Shown here one piece after another: positions 54,987 to 63,583 of a stretch of 64,000 nt of DNA (its first letter is position 1; every line of letters begins with the position of its first letter). The translations under genes were made by a program, and so were the position numbers. The notes under the pieces are model-generated. The model saw only the letters and a list, made by a program, of their open reading frames with translations. It was not told the origin of the DNA and did no database searches. Source of the DNA: Salinicoccus sp. RF5. Lineage in GTDB: Bacteria > Bacillota > Bacilli > Staphylococcales > Salinicoccaceae. The stretch lies in the NCBI RefSeq assembly GCF_020786625.1, contig NZ_JAJGRC010000001.1, positions 310,001-374,000 of the forward strand. Direction: 5' to 3'.

Positions 54987-55553
54987 ATGAAACGTTTATT
55001 ATATATACCTCTGACGGCACTGCTTCTGGGTGCCTGCGGAAACCCGACAATCGAACAGGAGCTGGAGCAGGCCAACGAGCGCAACGAGGAGCTGAAGGGC
55101 ATCCTCCAGACCGAGGAGGTCAACTTCCAGAAGAACACCCAGCGCCTCGAAGCGCTGAAGGAAGACATTTCCAAAATGAAATCCGTCATCGGCAACCCGG
55201 ACATAAACAACTATGTCGATATCGTCACCGATTATGCCGGAGGGATGGAGCGCAGCCTCTCCGACATGGACGGACTGCTGTCCAATCATGGTGACGGGGA
55301 AGAACTTTCCGGCATGGAATCGGATTTCGAAGAAATTTCATCAGAGCTGTTTGAAACGATGGAGGCATATGATGAAAATTCCGCCGGCATCGAGCTTGAT
55401 GAGTACCTCGAGAGGCAGCACAATGCCATCCAGCTGGCCAACGGTGATATCAGGGCAGCACTCGATACGATTGCAAACGGCATTGAGGCATCCGACTCCG
55501 CCCTCTTCGAACAGGGCATCGAGCAGCTGCGCAGCGCACACGAATACTATTGA
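54987..55553 (+). CDS. Predicted coiled-coil lipoprotein
   Basis: 188 residues. The signal peptide MKRLLYIPLTALLLGACG carries a lipobox LGAC with the lipidated Cys at residue 17. The mature protein is acidic and largely helical, with a coiled-coil-like stretch at about 24-60. No catalytic motif is seen. Its length and profile recall YkyA-type cell-wall lipoproteins, but I cannot confirm that. ACAGGAG precedes the ATG, and a TATAAT occurs at 54955-54960. It lies 21 bases before the yqhQ-like gene. Confidence 0.7.
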   Translation: MKRLLYIPLTALLLGACGNPTIEQELEQANERNEELKGILQTEEVNFQKNTQRLEALKEDISKMKSVIGNPDINNYVDIVTDYAGGMERSLSDMDGLLSNHGDGEELSGMESDFEEISSELFETMEAYDENSAGIELDEYLERQHNAIQLANGDIRAALDTIANGIEASDSALFEQGIEQLRSAHEYY

Positions 55554-55574
55554 TAGAAGGAAGCGTCGAGATAA

Positions 55575-56477
55575 ATGGATAAACCGAAATTCGGCGGCCA
55601 GGCAGTGGTCGAAGGCGTCATGTTCCAGTCGCAGAACAGTATGGTGACGGCAATCCGCCGGAACAATGATGAAATAGAGTATTTTGAAATGGAACGCCCC
55701 GAGAAGGAATGGGTGAAGAAGCTCAAGAAGATTCCGATATTGAGGGGCAACGTGGCAATCATAGAGTCCAGCATCTATGGCATGAAGCATATGGAATTTG
55801 CGACTGACCGCTTTGAGAGGGCACCGGAGGATGACGGGGAGATTGCACAGGAGAAGCAGGAGGCCAACACGGCCAAAATCGTCCTTTCCACAGTGATTGT
55901 AGGAATACTCTCATTCCTCGTAGGGAAGTTCCTCTTCACCCTGATCCCCGTCTTCATCGCCGAAGTGTTTTCCGGAATCGTCACATCACATGCCGGACAG
56001 GTATTTTTGGAGTCCTTCTTCAAACTGATCCTGCTGCTCGTCTATATCTATGTGATTTCGATGACACCGATGATCAGGCGGCTCTTCCAGTACCATGGTG
56101 CAGAGCATAAGGTGATCAACACCTTTGAAGGTGAAAAGGAGCTGACAATCGATAATGTCCAGGCACATTCCCGCCTGCATTACCGATGCGGGAGTTCCTT
56201 CATCCTCTTCACCGTACTCGTCGGCTTTGTAGTGTACATGTTCGTTCCGGTCGATCCCCTGTATGTCAGGGTCCTCAACCGGATTGCACTCATCCCGGTC
56301 GTAATCGGCCTGTCGTTCGAATTCCTCCAGTTCACGAACCGTGTCAGGCACATCCCCGTGCTCAAATGGCTCGGCATCCCGGGGCTGATGCTTCAGCTTC
56401 TGACCACAAAGCAGCCCGACGACCATCAGGTCGAAGTAGCGATCAAATCTTTCAACAAATTATTAAGGAGCGTATGA
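55575..56477 (+). CDS. DUF1385 membrane protein, YqhQ-like
   Basis: 300 residues. The N-terminus KPKFGGQAVVEGVMFQSQNS is the DUF1385 signature. Membrane segments occur at about 95-120, 133-160, 210-230 and 235-255. A conserved polar motif YHGAEHKVINTFE lies between them. Bacillus yqhQ is in the same place near pepQ and efp. Metal or ion handling has been suggested for the family; the function is unproven. AGGAAG precedes the ATG. Confidence 0.85.
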   Translation: MDKPKFGGQAVVEGVMFQSQNSMVTAIRRNNDEIEYFEMERPEKEWVKKLKKIPILRGNVAIIESSIYGMKHMEFATDRFERAPEDDGEIAQEKQEANTAKIVLSTVIVGILSFLVGKFLFTLIPVFIAEVFSGIVTSHAGQVFLESFFKLILLLVYIYVISMTPMIRRLFQYHGAEHKVINTFEGEKELTIDNVQAHSRLHYRCGSSFILFTVLVGFVVYMFVPVDPLYVRVLNRIALIPVVIGLSFEFLQFTNRVRHIPVLKWLGIPGLMLQLLTTKQPDDHQVEVAIKSFNKLLRSV

Positions 56478-56704
56478 TGATGAAAAAATTCCTGCTGTAT
56501 CTGGTGCTTGCGATAGCGGCGCTGGGGCTTATAACCAACCTCGATTACTTCATGGGCATGATCGTCAACTCCTTGATATTCCTCCTTGTACTTGGTCTGA
56601 TCATGTATGGCATCTATTATTTCTTCATACTTACACCAAGCCAGAGGAAATACAGGAAGGCACTGAGAAAGTCCAAGAGGAAATACAGGAAAATGAACAG
56701 ATAG
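56477..56704 (+). CDS. Small membrane protein with basic repeated tail
   Basis: 75 residues from the ATG at 56477; ATGs at 56474 and 56480 are in the same frame, and AAGGAG spacing favours 56477 or 56480. Two membrane helices (about 4-20 and 27-50) precede a strongly basic tail. A 16-base sequence, AGAGGAAATACAGGAA, occurs twice exactly 33 bases apart, so the tail repeats RKYRK in frame. It overlaps the yqhQ stop and is followed by a terminator, which supports it as the last gene of the unit. No family recognised. Confidence 0.75.
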   Translation: MMKKFLLYLVLAIAALGLITNLDYFMGMIVNSLIFLLVLGLIMYGIYYFFILTPSQRKYRKALRKSKRKYRKMNR

Positions 56705-56736
56705 AAAATAGCCGCTCGATCGAGCGGCTATTTTTT
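56705..56736. terminator. Bidirectional terminator before lipM
   Basis: A 13-bp stem (AAAATAGCCGCTC and its complement) with a GATC loop has a T run on the plus strand and abuts the lipM stop on the minus strand. Confidence 0.93.
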
Positions 56737-57569
56737 CATCTTCTATAATTCCATTCATCTGAAGCGTACTTCTCTTTGATCTCCTCCAGCCGCTTTTCAT
56801 CCTCCACTGTAAGCGCGTAGGGTTCCGTAGAGATGCCGAGCCCCTTTTCGAACCCATTCTTGAAGGCGGGATAGAGGTCCTCCACTGTGAAGTGCCTTCT
56901 GCTTATTTCATTGATGGCGACTGCCTTCTCCTTGAAAGCTTCCTTCATTTTGCTTTTGAACCGTTCATTAGAATATGTAAACATATCGAAAAGGTGGTCG
57001 ATGTCCACATCAAGCAATATCGAACCGTGCTGCATGATGATGCCATTCTGACGGGTCTGAGCACTGCCGGCAATTTTACGTCCTTCAACGACGAGTTCAT
57101 ACCAGCTTGGCGTATCAAAGCATACACTGCTGCGGATGTTCGTCAGCTCCTTCTTTTCCTCATTCGTCCGTGGAATGCTGAAATAGGCATCAAGGCCCAG
57201 GTTTCTGAAGCCCTCAAGCAGTCCATGAGACAGTACACGGTAGCTTTCAGTGACGGATTCAGGCATATCCGGATAGTCTTCAGGAAGGACTACGCTGTAT
57301 GTCAGCTCCTTGTCATGAAGGACACCGCGTCCACCCGTGGCCCGGCGAACGAGTTCATAGCCGTACGCCTTTACACGGTCGATATCGATCTCCTTGCGCA
57401 TCTTCTGGAAATATCCGATCGACAGCGTTGGCGTCTCCCATTCATACAGCCGGATGGCAGCAGGAATTTCCTTTGCCCGGACCTTTTCCATAAGCAGTTC
57501 ATCCAGGGCCATGTTGTGTACGGCATCGTTCTTCCCACTTGCGATATAGTACCATATATTGTTTGCCAT
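56736..57569 (-). CDS. lipM: Octanoyltransferase LipM
   Basis: 277 residues from the ATG at 57569 with GGGAGAG upstream. The lipoate ligase-like fold shows RRATGGRGVLHDKELTYSVV and GRKIAGSAQTRQNG, with the probable acyl-thioester Cys in RSSVCFDTPSWYEL. It transfers octanoyl from acyl carrier protein to the glycine cleavage H protein, the first step in protein lipoylation. It neighbours the gcv genes, as yqhM does in Bacillus. Its downstream users include BkdB in this window. Confidence 0.9.
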   Translation of the reverse strand: MANNIWYYIASGKNDAVHNMALDELLMEKVRAKEIPAAIRLYEWETPTLSIGYFQKMRKEIDIDRVKAYGYELVRRATGGRGVLHDKELTYSVVLPEDYPDMPESVTESYRVLSHGLLEGFRNLGLDAYFSIPRTNEEKKELTNIRSSVCFDTPSWYELVVEGRKIAGSAQTRQNGIIMQHGSILLDVDIDHLFDMFTYSNERFKSKMKEAFKEKAVAINEISRRHFTVEDLYPAFKNGFEKGLGISTEPYALTVEDEKRLEEIKEKYASDEWNYRR

Positions 57570-57656
57570 ATTGATCTCTCCCATCATTTTCTCTTTTAAA
57601 TTATATCAAACATCTCTATAATAAACTTATGTGAAATTTTTAAGGAGAGATGTAAA

Positions 57657-58043
57657 TTGGATACTTGGTTGATCATCCTGTTGGCTGCAGTCGTCGTCAT
57701 ACTGATTCTGGTGCTGAACGGCTACAGGAACATGAAGAGCGTCAAAGCGCTGCCCCAGGAGGAATTCAAGAAGGACTTGAGACGCGTCCAGCTGATAGAC
57801 TTGAGGGAGAAGGAAAAATACGAATATGGTCATATCATGGGAGCCAGGAACATACCGATGATGAATTTTTCAATGAAGATGAATTCACTTCGCAAGGACA
57901 AGCCGATCTACCTTTATGACCAGAATGGCCGTCTGTCCATCAGAGCCGGCAGGATGCTGAAGAAAGCAGGCTATACGGAAATCTATATGCTGAAGAACGG
58001 CATCAGCAAATGGACCGGAAAAATAAAATCGAAAAACAGATGA
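57657..58043 (+). CDS. Membrane-anchored rhodanese-like protein without catalytic Cys (YqhL-like)
   Basis: 128 residues from a TTG at 57657 with AAGGAGA 8-9 bases upstream. One N-terminal membrane helix (about 4-22) precedes a rhodanese fold with the typical QLIDLREKEKYEYGHIMGARNIP. The active-site loop is YLYDQNGR, with Asp88 where Cys is expected, and the protein contains no cysteine at all. It should therefore be inactive as a sulfurtransferase. Its place between lipM and gcvPB matches Bacillus yqhL. Confidence 0.85.
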   Translation: MDTWLIILLAAVVVILILVLNGYRNMKSVKALPQEEFKKDLRRVQLIDLREKEKYEYGHIMGARNIPMMNFSMKMNSLRKDKPIYLYDQNGRLSIRAGRMLKKAGYTEIYMLKNGISKWTGKIKSKNR

Positions 58044-58055
58044 TGCAACAACATT

Positions 58056-58090
58056 AAAGTCCCCATGCTCCCGAGGAGCATGGGGACTTT
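58056..58090. terminator. Bidirectional terminator between yqhL-like gene and gcvPB
   Basis: A perfect 16-bp stem (AAAGTCCCCATGCTCC and its complement) with a 3-base loop lies between the convergent genes. T runs are short on both sides. Confidence 0.88.
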
Positions 58091-58100
58091 ACTATGGGTT

Positions 58101-59582
58101 CTATTTTTCGTCTACAATGTCTTCACGCTGGAATCTCAATACAGGCTTTCTTGCTGCCTGTGTTTCGTCCAGACGGCCGATGACTGTCGTATGAGGTGCT
58201 TCCAGGACGATATCCGGATTCTCTTCCGCCTCTTTCGAGATGCCGATCAGTGTATCGACGAAGCCATCCAATGTTTCCTTGGATTCGGTCTCTGTCGGTT
58301 CGATCATCATGCACTCTTCGACGTTGAGCGGGAAGTAGATGGTTGGCGGGTGGTAGCCGAAGTCGAGCAGGCGTTTCGCCATATCGAGCGTACGCACACC
58401 CATCTTCTTCTGCCTTGATCCGCTGATGACGAACTCATGCTTACAGTGCTGCTTGTAAGGCAGGTCGAATGTACCTTCGAGCCTTCTCATCATGTAGTTG
58501 GCATTGAGTACCGCGATCTCTGAAACTTCCTTGAGGCCGTCTGGTCCCATCGTACGGATGTACGTATAGGCACGCAGATAGATGCCGAAGTTGCCGAAGA
58601 ACGGCTTGACGCGTCCGATGCTCTTCGGTACATCATGCTCGACCTTGTAGGAGCCGTCATCATTTTTGACGACAACTGGTTTCGGAAGGTACTTGGCAAG
58701 TTCAGATTTGACGCCGATTGGGCCGGAACCTGGTCCACCGCCGCCGTGAGGGCCGGTGAATGTCTTGTGCAGGTTGAGGTGTACGGCATCGAAGCCCATG
58801 TCCCCAGGTCTTACTTTTGCCATGATCGCATTCAGGTTGGCGCCATCATAATAGAGTTTGCCGCCTGCTTCGTGTACGATGTCGCGGATTTCAAGGATGT
58901 CCTCCTCGAAGAGTCCGAGTGTGTTCGGGTTGGTCAGCATGATGGCTGCCGTGTCATCCCCGACGAGACTCTTGAGGTGGTCGATGTCCACAAGTCCCCT
59001 GTCATTGGATTTCACAGTAACAGCTTCGAATCCGGCAACCACTGCACTTGCAGGGTTTGTACCGTGTGCTGAATCCGGAACGATGACCTTCGTACGCTTG
59101 AAGTCGCCATTGTCCTCGTGGAACGCCTTGATCATCATCAAGGCAGTCCATTCACCTTGTGCACCTGCAGCAGGCTGCAGAGTGATTTCGTCCATTCCAG
59201 TAATCTCTTTGAGGTGTTCCTGCATATCATATGTGATTTCAAGTGACCCCTGGATCGTCTTGTCGCTCTGGAGTGGATGGCTGTATGCAAATCCTGGCAT
59301 TCTGGCAACTTTTTCGTTGATTTTCGGATTGTATTTCATCGTACATGAACCGAGTGGGTAGAAACCGGAGTCCACACCATGGTTCTTGTTCGAGAGCTCA
59401 GTATAGTGGCGCATCAGGTCAAGTTCACTGATTTCAGGGAGTTCCGCTTTAGTCTGGCGGATAAACTTGCTGTCCACGATGTCGCTGAGATCCTTTTTCT
59501 CCACTTCCAGATCAGGAAGTGAATAGGCAAAACGGTCTTCTGTGCTTCTTTCAAAAATCAAAGGACTGGATCCTTTAAGCAT
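58101..59582 (-). CDS. gcvPB: Glycine dehydrogenase (decarboxylating) subunit 2
   Basis: 493 residues from the ATG at 59582. This is the half of the split P protein that carries the pyridoxal phosphate Lys, in [19 protein letters not shown]. With GcvPA it decarboxylates glycine and loads aminomethyl onto lipoylated H protein. The start overlaps the gcvPA end by 8 bases. A reading from 59612 lacks a ribosome site. GcvH is encoded elsewhere. Confidence 0.96.
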   Translation of the reverse strand: MLKGSSPLIFERSTEDRFAYSLPDLEVEKKDLSDIVDSKFIRQTKAELPEISELDLMRHYTELSNKNHGVDSGFYPLGSCTMKYNPKINEKVARMPGFAYSHPLQSDKTIQGSLEITYDMQEHLKEITGMDEITLQPAAGAQGEWTALMMIKAFHEDNGDFKRTKVIVPDSAHGTNPASAVVAGFEAVTVKSNDRGLVDIDHLKSLVGDDTAAIMLTNPNTLGLFEEDILEIRDIVHEAGGKLYYDGANLNAIMAKVRPGDMGFDAVHLNLHKTFTGPHGGGGPGSGPIGVKSELAKYLPKPVVVKNDDGSYKVEHDVPKSIGRVKPFFGNFGIYLRAYTYIRTMGPDGLKEVSEIAVLNANYMMRRLEGTFDLPYKQHCKHEFVISGSRQKKMGVRTLDMAKRLLDFGYHPPTIYFPLNVEECMMIEPTETESKETLDGFVDTLIGISKEAEENPDIVLEAPHTTVIGRLDETQAARKPVLRFQREDIVDEK

Positions 59583-60918
59583 TGTATTCACCCAACCTTT
59601 CGACAAATCCATCTATTTCTTCTTTCGTACGCAATTCTGTCACTGCAATTAGCATGTGGTTGGCAAGTCCGGAATCCACTTTGCCGAGGTTGTATCCACC
59701 AATATAGCCGTGCTCGAGCAGTTCGTCATTGATTTCGTCGATGTCCTTGGACAGTTTGACGGCAAACTCATTGAAGGATTGGCCTTCCAATACAGTGAAT
59801 CCTGCAGACTGAAGCTGATTCTTCATATAATATGTCTTCTGGATATTCTGCTCTGCCATCTCAACAGCACCATTCTTGCCGAGGGCACTCATCGCAACTG
59901 AAGATCCAAGGGCATTCAACGCCTGGTTGGAACAGATGTTGCTTGTCGCCTTGTCCCTTCTGATGTGCTGTTCACGCGCCTGGAGGGTAAGGACGAAGCC
60001 GCGGTTTCCATCGTCGTCCTGAGTCTGGCCAACAAGTCTGCCCGGCATTTTCCTCATGAGCTTCTTGGTTGCTGCAAAGTAGCCACAGTGCGGACCGCCG
60101 AATTGTGTAGGGATACCGAAAACTTGTGTATCTCCAGTGACGATGTCCGCCCCGAATTCACCCGGAGGCGTCAAGAGGCTCAGTGCCAGCGGGTTGCTGT
60201 TTACGACGAAGAGACCTTTATGCTTGTGGGCGATCTTCTCCATCTCCTCGAGATCTTCGATGGATCCGAAGAAGTTCGGGTATTGGACCATCACTGCTGC
60301 AGTATCTTCGTCAGATGCAGCATCCAGCTTTTCAAGGTCCGTATAAGTGCCGTCAAGCTCAACTTCCACTACTTCGATGCCCTGCGCCTTGCAGTAGGAT
60401 TTGAGCACTTCAATCGCCTGGTAATGTACACCTTTTGAAACGACGACCTTCTTCTTGCGGGTCTGGCCTGCTGCCATTGTTGCAGCTTCTGCGAAGGCTG
60501 TCGGACCATCATACATGGATGAGTTTGCAACATCCATGGCAGTCAGTTCGGAAATGAGCGTCTGGAATTCGAAGATTGCCTGCAGCTCCCCTTGGGAAAT
60601 TTCCGGCTGATATGGTGTGTAGGCCGTATAGAATTCTGAACGGGAAATGACATGGTCCACTACCGTAGGGATATAGTGGTCATAGACACCGGCACCCAGG
60701 AAGGAAACATGGGTTTCGGACGTGATGTTCTTGTTGGAAATGTTCGCGAGTTCACGCAGCAGTGCTGTTTCACTCTTTCTTTCCTTAAGATTGAGTTCTC
60801 CTTTGAATCTTACGTTCTCAGGAATATCCTCGAACAGTTCGGAAATGCTGTCGATACCGATCGTATCGAGCATATCCTTCTTATCTTTTTCAGTTAATGG
60901 CAAATAACGATGACTCAA
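59575..60918 (-). CDS. gcvPA: Glycine dehydrogenase (decarboxylating) subunit 1
   Basis: 447 residues if started at the TTG at 60918 ([20 protein letters not shown]), which aligns with the MKHRYLP start of Bacillus GcvPA and has AAGGGAG 8 bases upstream. The ATG at 60927 is only 3 bases from that site. Typical stretches are [17 protein letters not shown] and [20 protein letters not shown]. It pairs with GcvPB. It follows gcvT by 21 bases in the riboswitch-controlled operon. Confidence 0.95.
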   Translation of the reverse strand: MSHRYLPLTEKDKKDMLDTIGIDSISELFEDIPENVRFKGELNLKERKSETALLRELANISNKNITSETHVSFLGAGVYDHYIPTVVDHVISRSEFYTAYTPYQPEISQGELQAIFEFQTLISELTAMDVANSSMYDGPTAFAEAATMAAGQTRKKKVVVSKGVHYQAIEVLKSYCKAQGIEVVEVELDGTYTDLEKLDAASDEDTAAVMVQYPNFFGSIEDLEEMEKIAHKHKGLFVVNSNPLALSLLTPPGEFGADIVTGDTQVFGIPTQFGGPHCGYFAATKKLMRKMPGRLVGQTQDDDGNRGFVLTLQAREQHIRRDKATSNICSNQALNALGSSVAMSALGKNGAVEMAEQNIQKTYYMKNQLQSAGFTVLEGQSFNEFAVKLSKDIDEINDELLEHGYIGGYNLGKVDSGLANHMLIAVTELRTKEEIDGFVERLGEYNA

Positions 60919-60939
60919 TTCATACACTCCCTTATACTC

Positions 60940-62022
60940 TTAATTTTTGTGGAATGGTGTTTTGACGAACTTGGCTTCTACATCCTTGTTCCTGACTTTG
61001 ATGTTGAACGTTTTGTCGATTTCGTGGAAGTCGCGGTCTACAAGTGCAAGACCGATTGAACGTTTGGTCAGTGGAGACTGTGTACCGCTGGTTACATAGC
61101 CGACCTTGTTACCCTCGCTGTCAGTCACTTCATAATCCGTCCTTGCTATGCCTTTGCCCACCAGTTCGAAGCCGGCAAGCTTTCTTGGTGCGCCGTTCTC
61201 CTTCTGTTCCTTCAGGACGTCCCTGCCGATGAAATCACCCTTGTCCACTTTTACGGCAAAGCCCATGTTCGCTTCAATAGGTGTGATTTCTTCTGTGAGG
61301 TCCTGGCCATGGAGAGGCAGACCTGCTTCAAGCCTCAATGTATCACGGGAACCAAGGCCGCATGGTGCAGCGCCTTCGTCGATGAACAGCTTCCAGAGCT
61401 TTTCAGTATCTTCGGCAGCACAGTAGATTTCAAATCCATCCTCACCGGTGTACCCACTCTGGGACAGGATGACGTTGCATCCGTTGATGTCAACATCTTT
61501 CCTGAACTGGAACATCTTCATTTCGCTGATGTCTTCATCCACATGCTTTTGGACTGCTGCTCTGGCATCCGGCCCCTGTATTGCAATCTGGCCGTACTCC
61601 TTCGATACATTCGTCACTGTTGCGTCATAGCCGGAGATGGACTTGAGCCATTCGTAGTCCTTGTCCGTATTGCCGGCATTCACTACGAGGAGATATTTCT
61701 GCTCTTCTAGCTTGTAGATGACGAGGTCATCGATGACTCCACCCTGCTCGTTGCAGAGCATCGTGTATTGTGCTTTTACATCCGTAAGCTTCTCAGCATT
61801 ATTGCTCAGTGCATAGTTTACAAACGCTTCCGCTTCATTGCCTTCCACGAGTATCTCACCCATATGGCTGACCTCGAACATTCCCATGGCTTCACGCACA
61901 GCAGTATGTTCTTCCTTGATGCTGCTGAATTGTACAGGCAGTGCCCAACCCGAAAAGTCGATGACCTTGACTCCGGATTCCTGGTAATAATCATACAATG
62001 GTGTTTTCTTAAGTTCAGACAT
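60940..62022 (-). CDS. gcvT: Aminomethyltransferase (glycine cleavage T protein)
   Basis: 360 residues. It transfers the methylene group from aminomethyl-H protein to tetrahydrofolate, releasing ammonia. The folate-binding N-terminal domain includes [17 protein letters not shown] and FEVSHMGE; a catalytic Asp occurs in [22 protein letters not shown] precedes the ATG. It is the first gene of the operon, directly behind the glycine riboswitch terminator. Confidence 0.97.
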   Translation of the reverse strand: MSELKKTPLYDYYQESGVKVIDFSGWALPVQFSSIKEEHTAVREAMGMFEVSHMGEILVEGNEAEAFVNYALSNNAEKLTDVKAQYTMLCNEQGGVIDDLVIYKLEEQKYLLVVNAGNTDKDYEWLKSISGYDATVTNVSKEYGQIAIQGPDARAAVQKHVDEDISEMKMFQFRKDVDINGCNVILSQSGYTGEDGFEIYCAAEDTEKLWKLFIDEGAAPCGLGSRDTLRLEAGLPLHGQDLTEEITPIEANMGFAVKVDKGDFIGRDVLKEQKENGAPRKLAGFELVGKGIARTDYEVTDSEGNKVGYVTSGTQSPLTKRSIGLALVDRDFHEIDKTFNIKVRNKDVEAKFVKTPFHKN

Positions 62023-62039
62023 GATTTTCCTCCTTTAAT

Positions 62040-62175
62040 AAAAAACAGGACAGCTGAATATCAGCTGCCCTGTTGATTTCCTTCAGGAATGCGTCCCAGT
62101 GCTGTTCTTTTGCCTGAGAGATTCACCTGCTAGGCTTGCTCCTTCGGCGACGATCACTCGTTCTCTCGAGCACTG
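62040..62175 (-). promoter_or_regulatory. Glycine riboswitch with expression-platform terminator
   Basis: The aptamer runs from 62175 down to 62097, closed by the P1 stem CAGTGCT/AGCACTG. It contains the conserved glycine elements CCGAAGGAGCAA and AATCTCTCAGGCAAAAG. After a short hairpin (TTCCTGAAGGAA) comes a 13-bp terminator stem (ACAGGGCAGCTGA/TCAGCTGTCCTGT) with a T run at 62040-62045. Glycine should prevent termination and turn on gcvT. Only one full aptamer is visible, where tandem aptamers are more usual. Confidence 0.92.
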
Positions 62176-62211
62176 TTCAATCGCAAAATTTTCAATTATT
62201 AATCCGAACTC

Positions 62212-62241
62212 ATTATAACCCCTATATCGATAAAATGGCAA
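62212..62241 (-). promoter_or_regulatory. Sigma-A promoter for the gcv operon
   Basis: On the minus strand TTGCCA, an 18-base spacer and a perfect TATAAT lie upstream of the riboswitch. The predicted transcript starts near 62205. Confidence 0.8.
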
Positions 62242-62266
62242 GGCTTTTAAAAACAAAATGTAAGCC

Positions 62267-62752
62267 CTAACACGACTTTATTTCGAGAATGTCCGAAACC
62301 ACTTCATTCACCTGAAGTGAAGCATCCATCTCATGGTCTGCAACTGCCCGGTATTTTTCTATGCGTCCTTCATAGAGTGCCTTGACCTGATCCCTGCTTT
62401 TTACCAGCGGCCGGTTCTCATCCCCTTCGATCCGTCGGTAGAGGGTCTCGAAGTCCGCATGGAGATAGATCACCGGCTGTTCCGTATTCTTGAGGAAATC
62501 GTAGGACCGGCCATATGTAACGACACCTCCGCCTGTGGCGATGATGCCGCTGGTCCTGCTGGTTCGTGAAAGTGCCTCAAATTCCTTCTCCCTGAACCCT
62601 GCTTCCCCCTCCTCTTCAAATATACGGGGAATCTCCCTGCCGGCGAGCTTTACCACTTCTTCATCCAGGTCGATGACCGGAAGGTCCATCCTTTCACCCA
62701 AAGCGTCAGCAATAGTCGTTTTTCCGCTTCCCATGAAGCCTATAAGTATCAT
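62267..62752 (-). CDS. aroK: Shikimate kinase
   Basis: 161 residues. The P-loop GFMGSGKTT is near the N-terminus; DLDEE binds magnesium and shikimate, and GGGVV and the lid Arg region (GDENRPL) follow. It makes shikimate-3-phosphate, part of the same pathway as aroB and aroC at the other end of the window. The TAGGAGG ribosome site includes the stop codon of the comGG-like gene, so aroK is probably read from the comG operon. Confidence 0.95.
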   Translation of the reverse strand: MILIGFMGSGKTTIADALGERMDLPVIDLDEEVVKLAGREIPRIFEEEGEAGFREKEFEALSRTSRTSGIIATGGGVVTYGRSYDFLKNTEQPVIYLHADFETLYRRIEGDENRPLVKSRDQVKALYEGRIEKYRAVADHEMDASLQVNEVVSDILEIKSC

Positions 62753-62762
62753 ATTTTTCCTC

Positions 62763-62936
62763 CTAGTCCATCAGTCCCTGGATCCGCATCTGATATATCT
62801 CTATGAAGCTCGACTGTATTTCCAGTATCATGAACATCCTATTATGATAATGGTAATACAGCCCCACCAGATATAGCAATATGAAGTATACGGAAAAGCT
62901 GAAGAAAGCATCATTTCGTGAAAAGAAGTGCTTCAC
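62763..62936 (-). CDS. ComGG-like small membrane protein
   Basis: 57 residues from a GTG at 62936: MKHFFSRNDAFFSFSVYFIL, then a membrane helix running to about residue 26 and a polar, helical end (EIQSSFIEIYQMRIQGLMD). GGGGGAG lies just upstream. It overlaps comGF by 26 bases and ends inside the aroK ribosome site. The position, after comGF, is that of comGG. It has no prepilin cleavage motif, so it may be a divergent or reduced ComGG or an unrelated subunit. Confidence 0.6.
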   Translation of the reverse strand: MKHFFSRNDAFFSFSVYFILLYLVGLYYHYHNRMFMILEIQSSFIEIYQMRIQGLMD

Positions 62937-63330
62937 TGTTCTCCCCCTCCCCCGAAGCTACTGTAAGGACAACATGGGTATCGGTTTCCCGCAGATTGAA
63001 CTGCTCCACTTCGAACATGACGGTCACAAATCCGCTTCCTTCGACACTCTTGACTATGCGGCTGCCATGTTTGCGGTAGCTGATGTCGCCCTTTGCGGTC
63101 TTAAAGGTGATCACTTCATTTCCGCCATCGGCAGCCACATCTGTACTTCCTTCATGCACCTCTGTAATTTCAAAGATGAAGAAATCCATTTCAAAGCCTT
63201 TTTTCGGTGTCTGTACCGCATCAAACTGCATGAGGATCGATGGCATTAGCGCCATGACAAAAGCGGCGATGGACAGGCTGACCAGTGCTTCAATGTAGGT
63301 GAATCCCCCCGGCTCATTCAAAATAGGCAC
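62911..63330 (-). CDS. comGF: Competence pseudopilin ComGF
   Basis: 139 residues. A prepilin-like cleavage site and hydrophobic N-terminal helix, GGFTYIEALVSLSIAAFVMA, with the conserved Glu at +5, are followed by a beta-rich domain. It should be a minor pilin of the DNA-uptake pseudopilus. The start is uncertain: GTG at 63330 has no clear ribosome site, and a TTG at 63321 has a weak one at better spacing. It overlaps comGE by 17 bases. Confidence 0.82.
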   Translation of the reverse strand: MPILNEPGGFTYIEALVSLSIAAFVMALMPSILMQFDAVQTPKKGFEMDFFIFEITEVHEGSTDVAADGGNEVITFKTAKGDISYRKHGSRIVKSVEGSGFVTVMFEVEQFNLRETDTHVVLTVASGEGENSEALLFTK

Positions 63331-63583
63331 ACCGCTTTTTAGTTTTTATGCTGCAGATCCGATTGTCATGGATCATATAGGAAGAAGTGCTCCTCCTGAA
63401 AGCTTCGAAATCTTCATGTGAAAGTATTTCGAGATACAGCCGCCTGTTGAATTCAAGTGCCTCTTCCGACTCCGTCATCGTCTGTTCGAGCATCATCACT
63501 GCAGGCATCAGTACGCTTATGATGATGCCGAAGATCAGCATCGCCAGCAGACTGTCGACGAGCATGAATCCTTTATCCTTCAA
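63314..63583 (-). CDS. comGE: Competence pseudopilin ComGE
   Basis: 89 residues beginning MKDKGFMLVDSLLAMLIFGI. A Gly-Phe cleavage site after a short charged leader and the hydrophobic helix are prepilin-like, with Asp in place of Glu at +5. The C-terminal part is short and charged. It overlaps comGD by 11 bases and comGF by 17, consistent with the tightly packed comG operon. Confidence 0.8.
   Translation of the reverse strand: MKDKGFMLVDSLLAMLIFGIIISVLMPAVMMLEQTMTESEEALEFNRRLYLEILSHEDFEAFRRSTSSYMIHDNRICSIKTKKRCAYFE

Noticed and set aside
62046-62096. Possible second glycine aptamer
   Set aside because: The segment after the first aptamer holds only a short hairpin and the terminator; the conserved core elements are not repeated.
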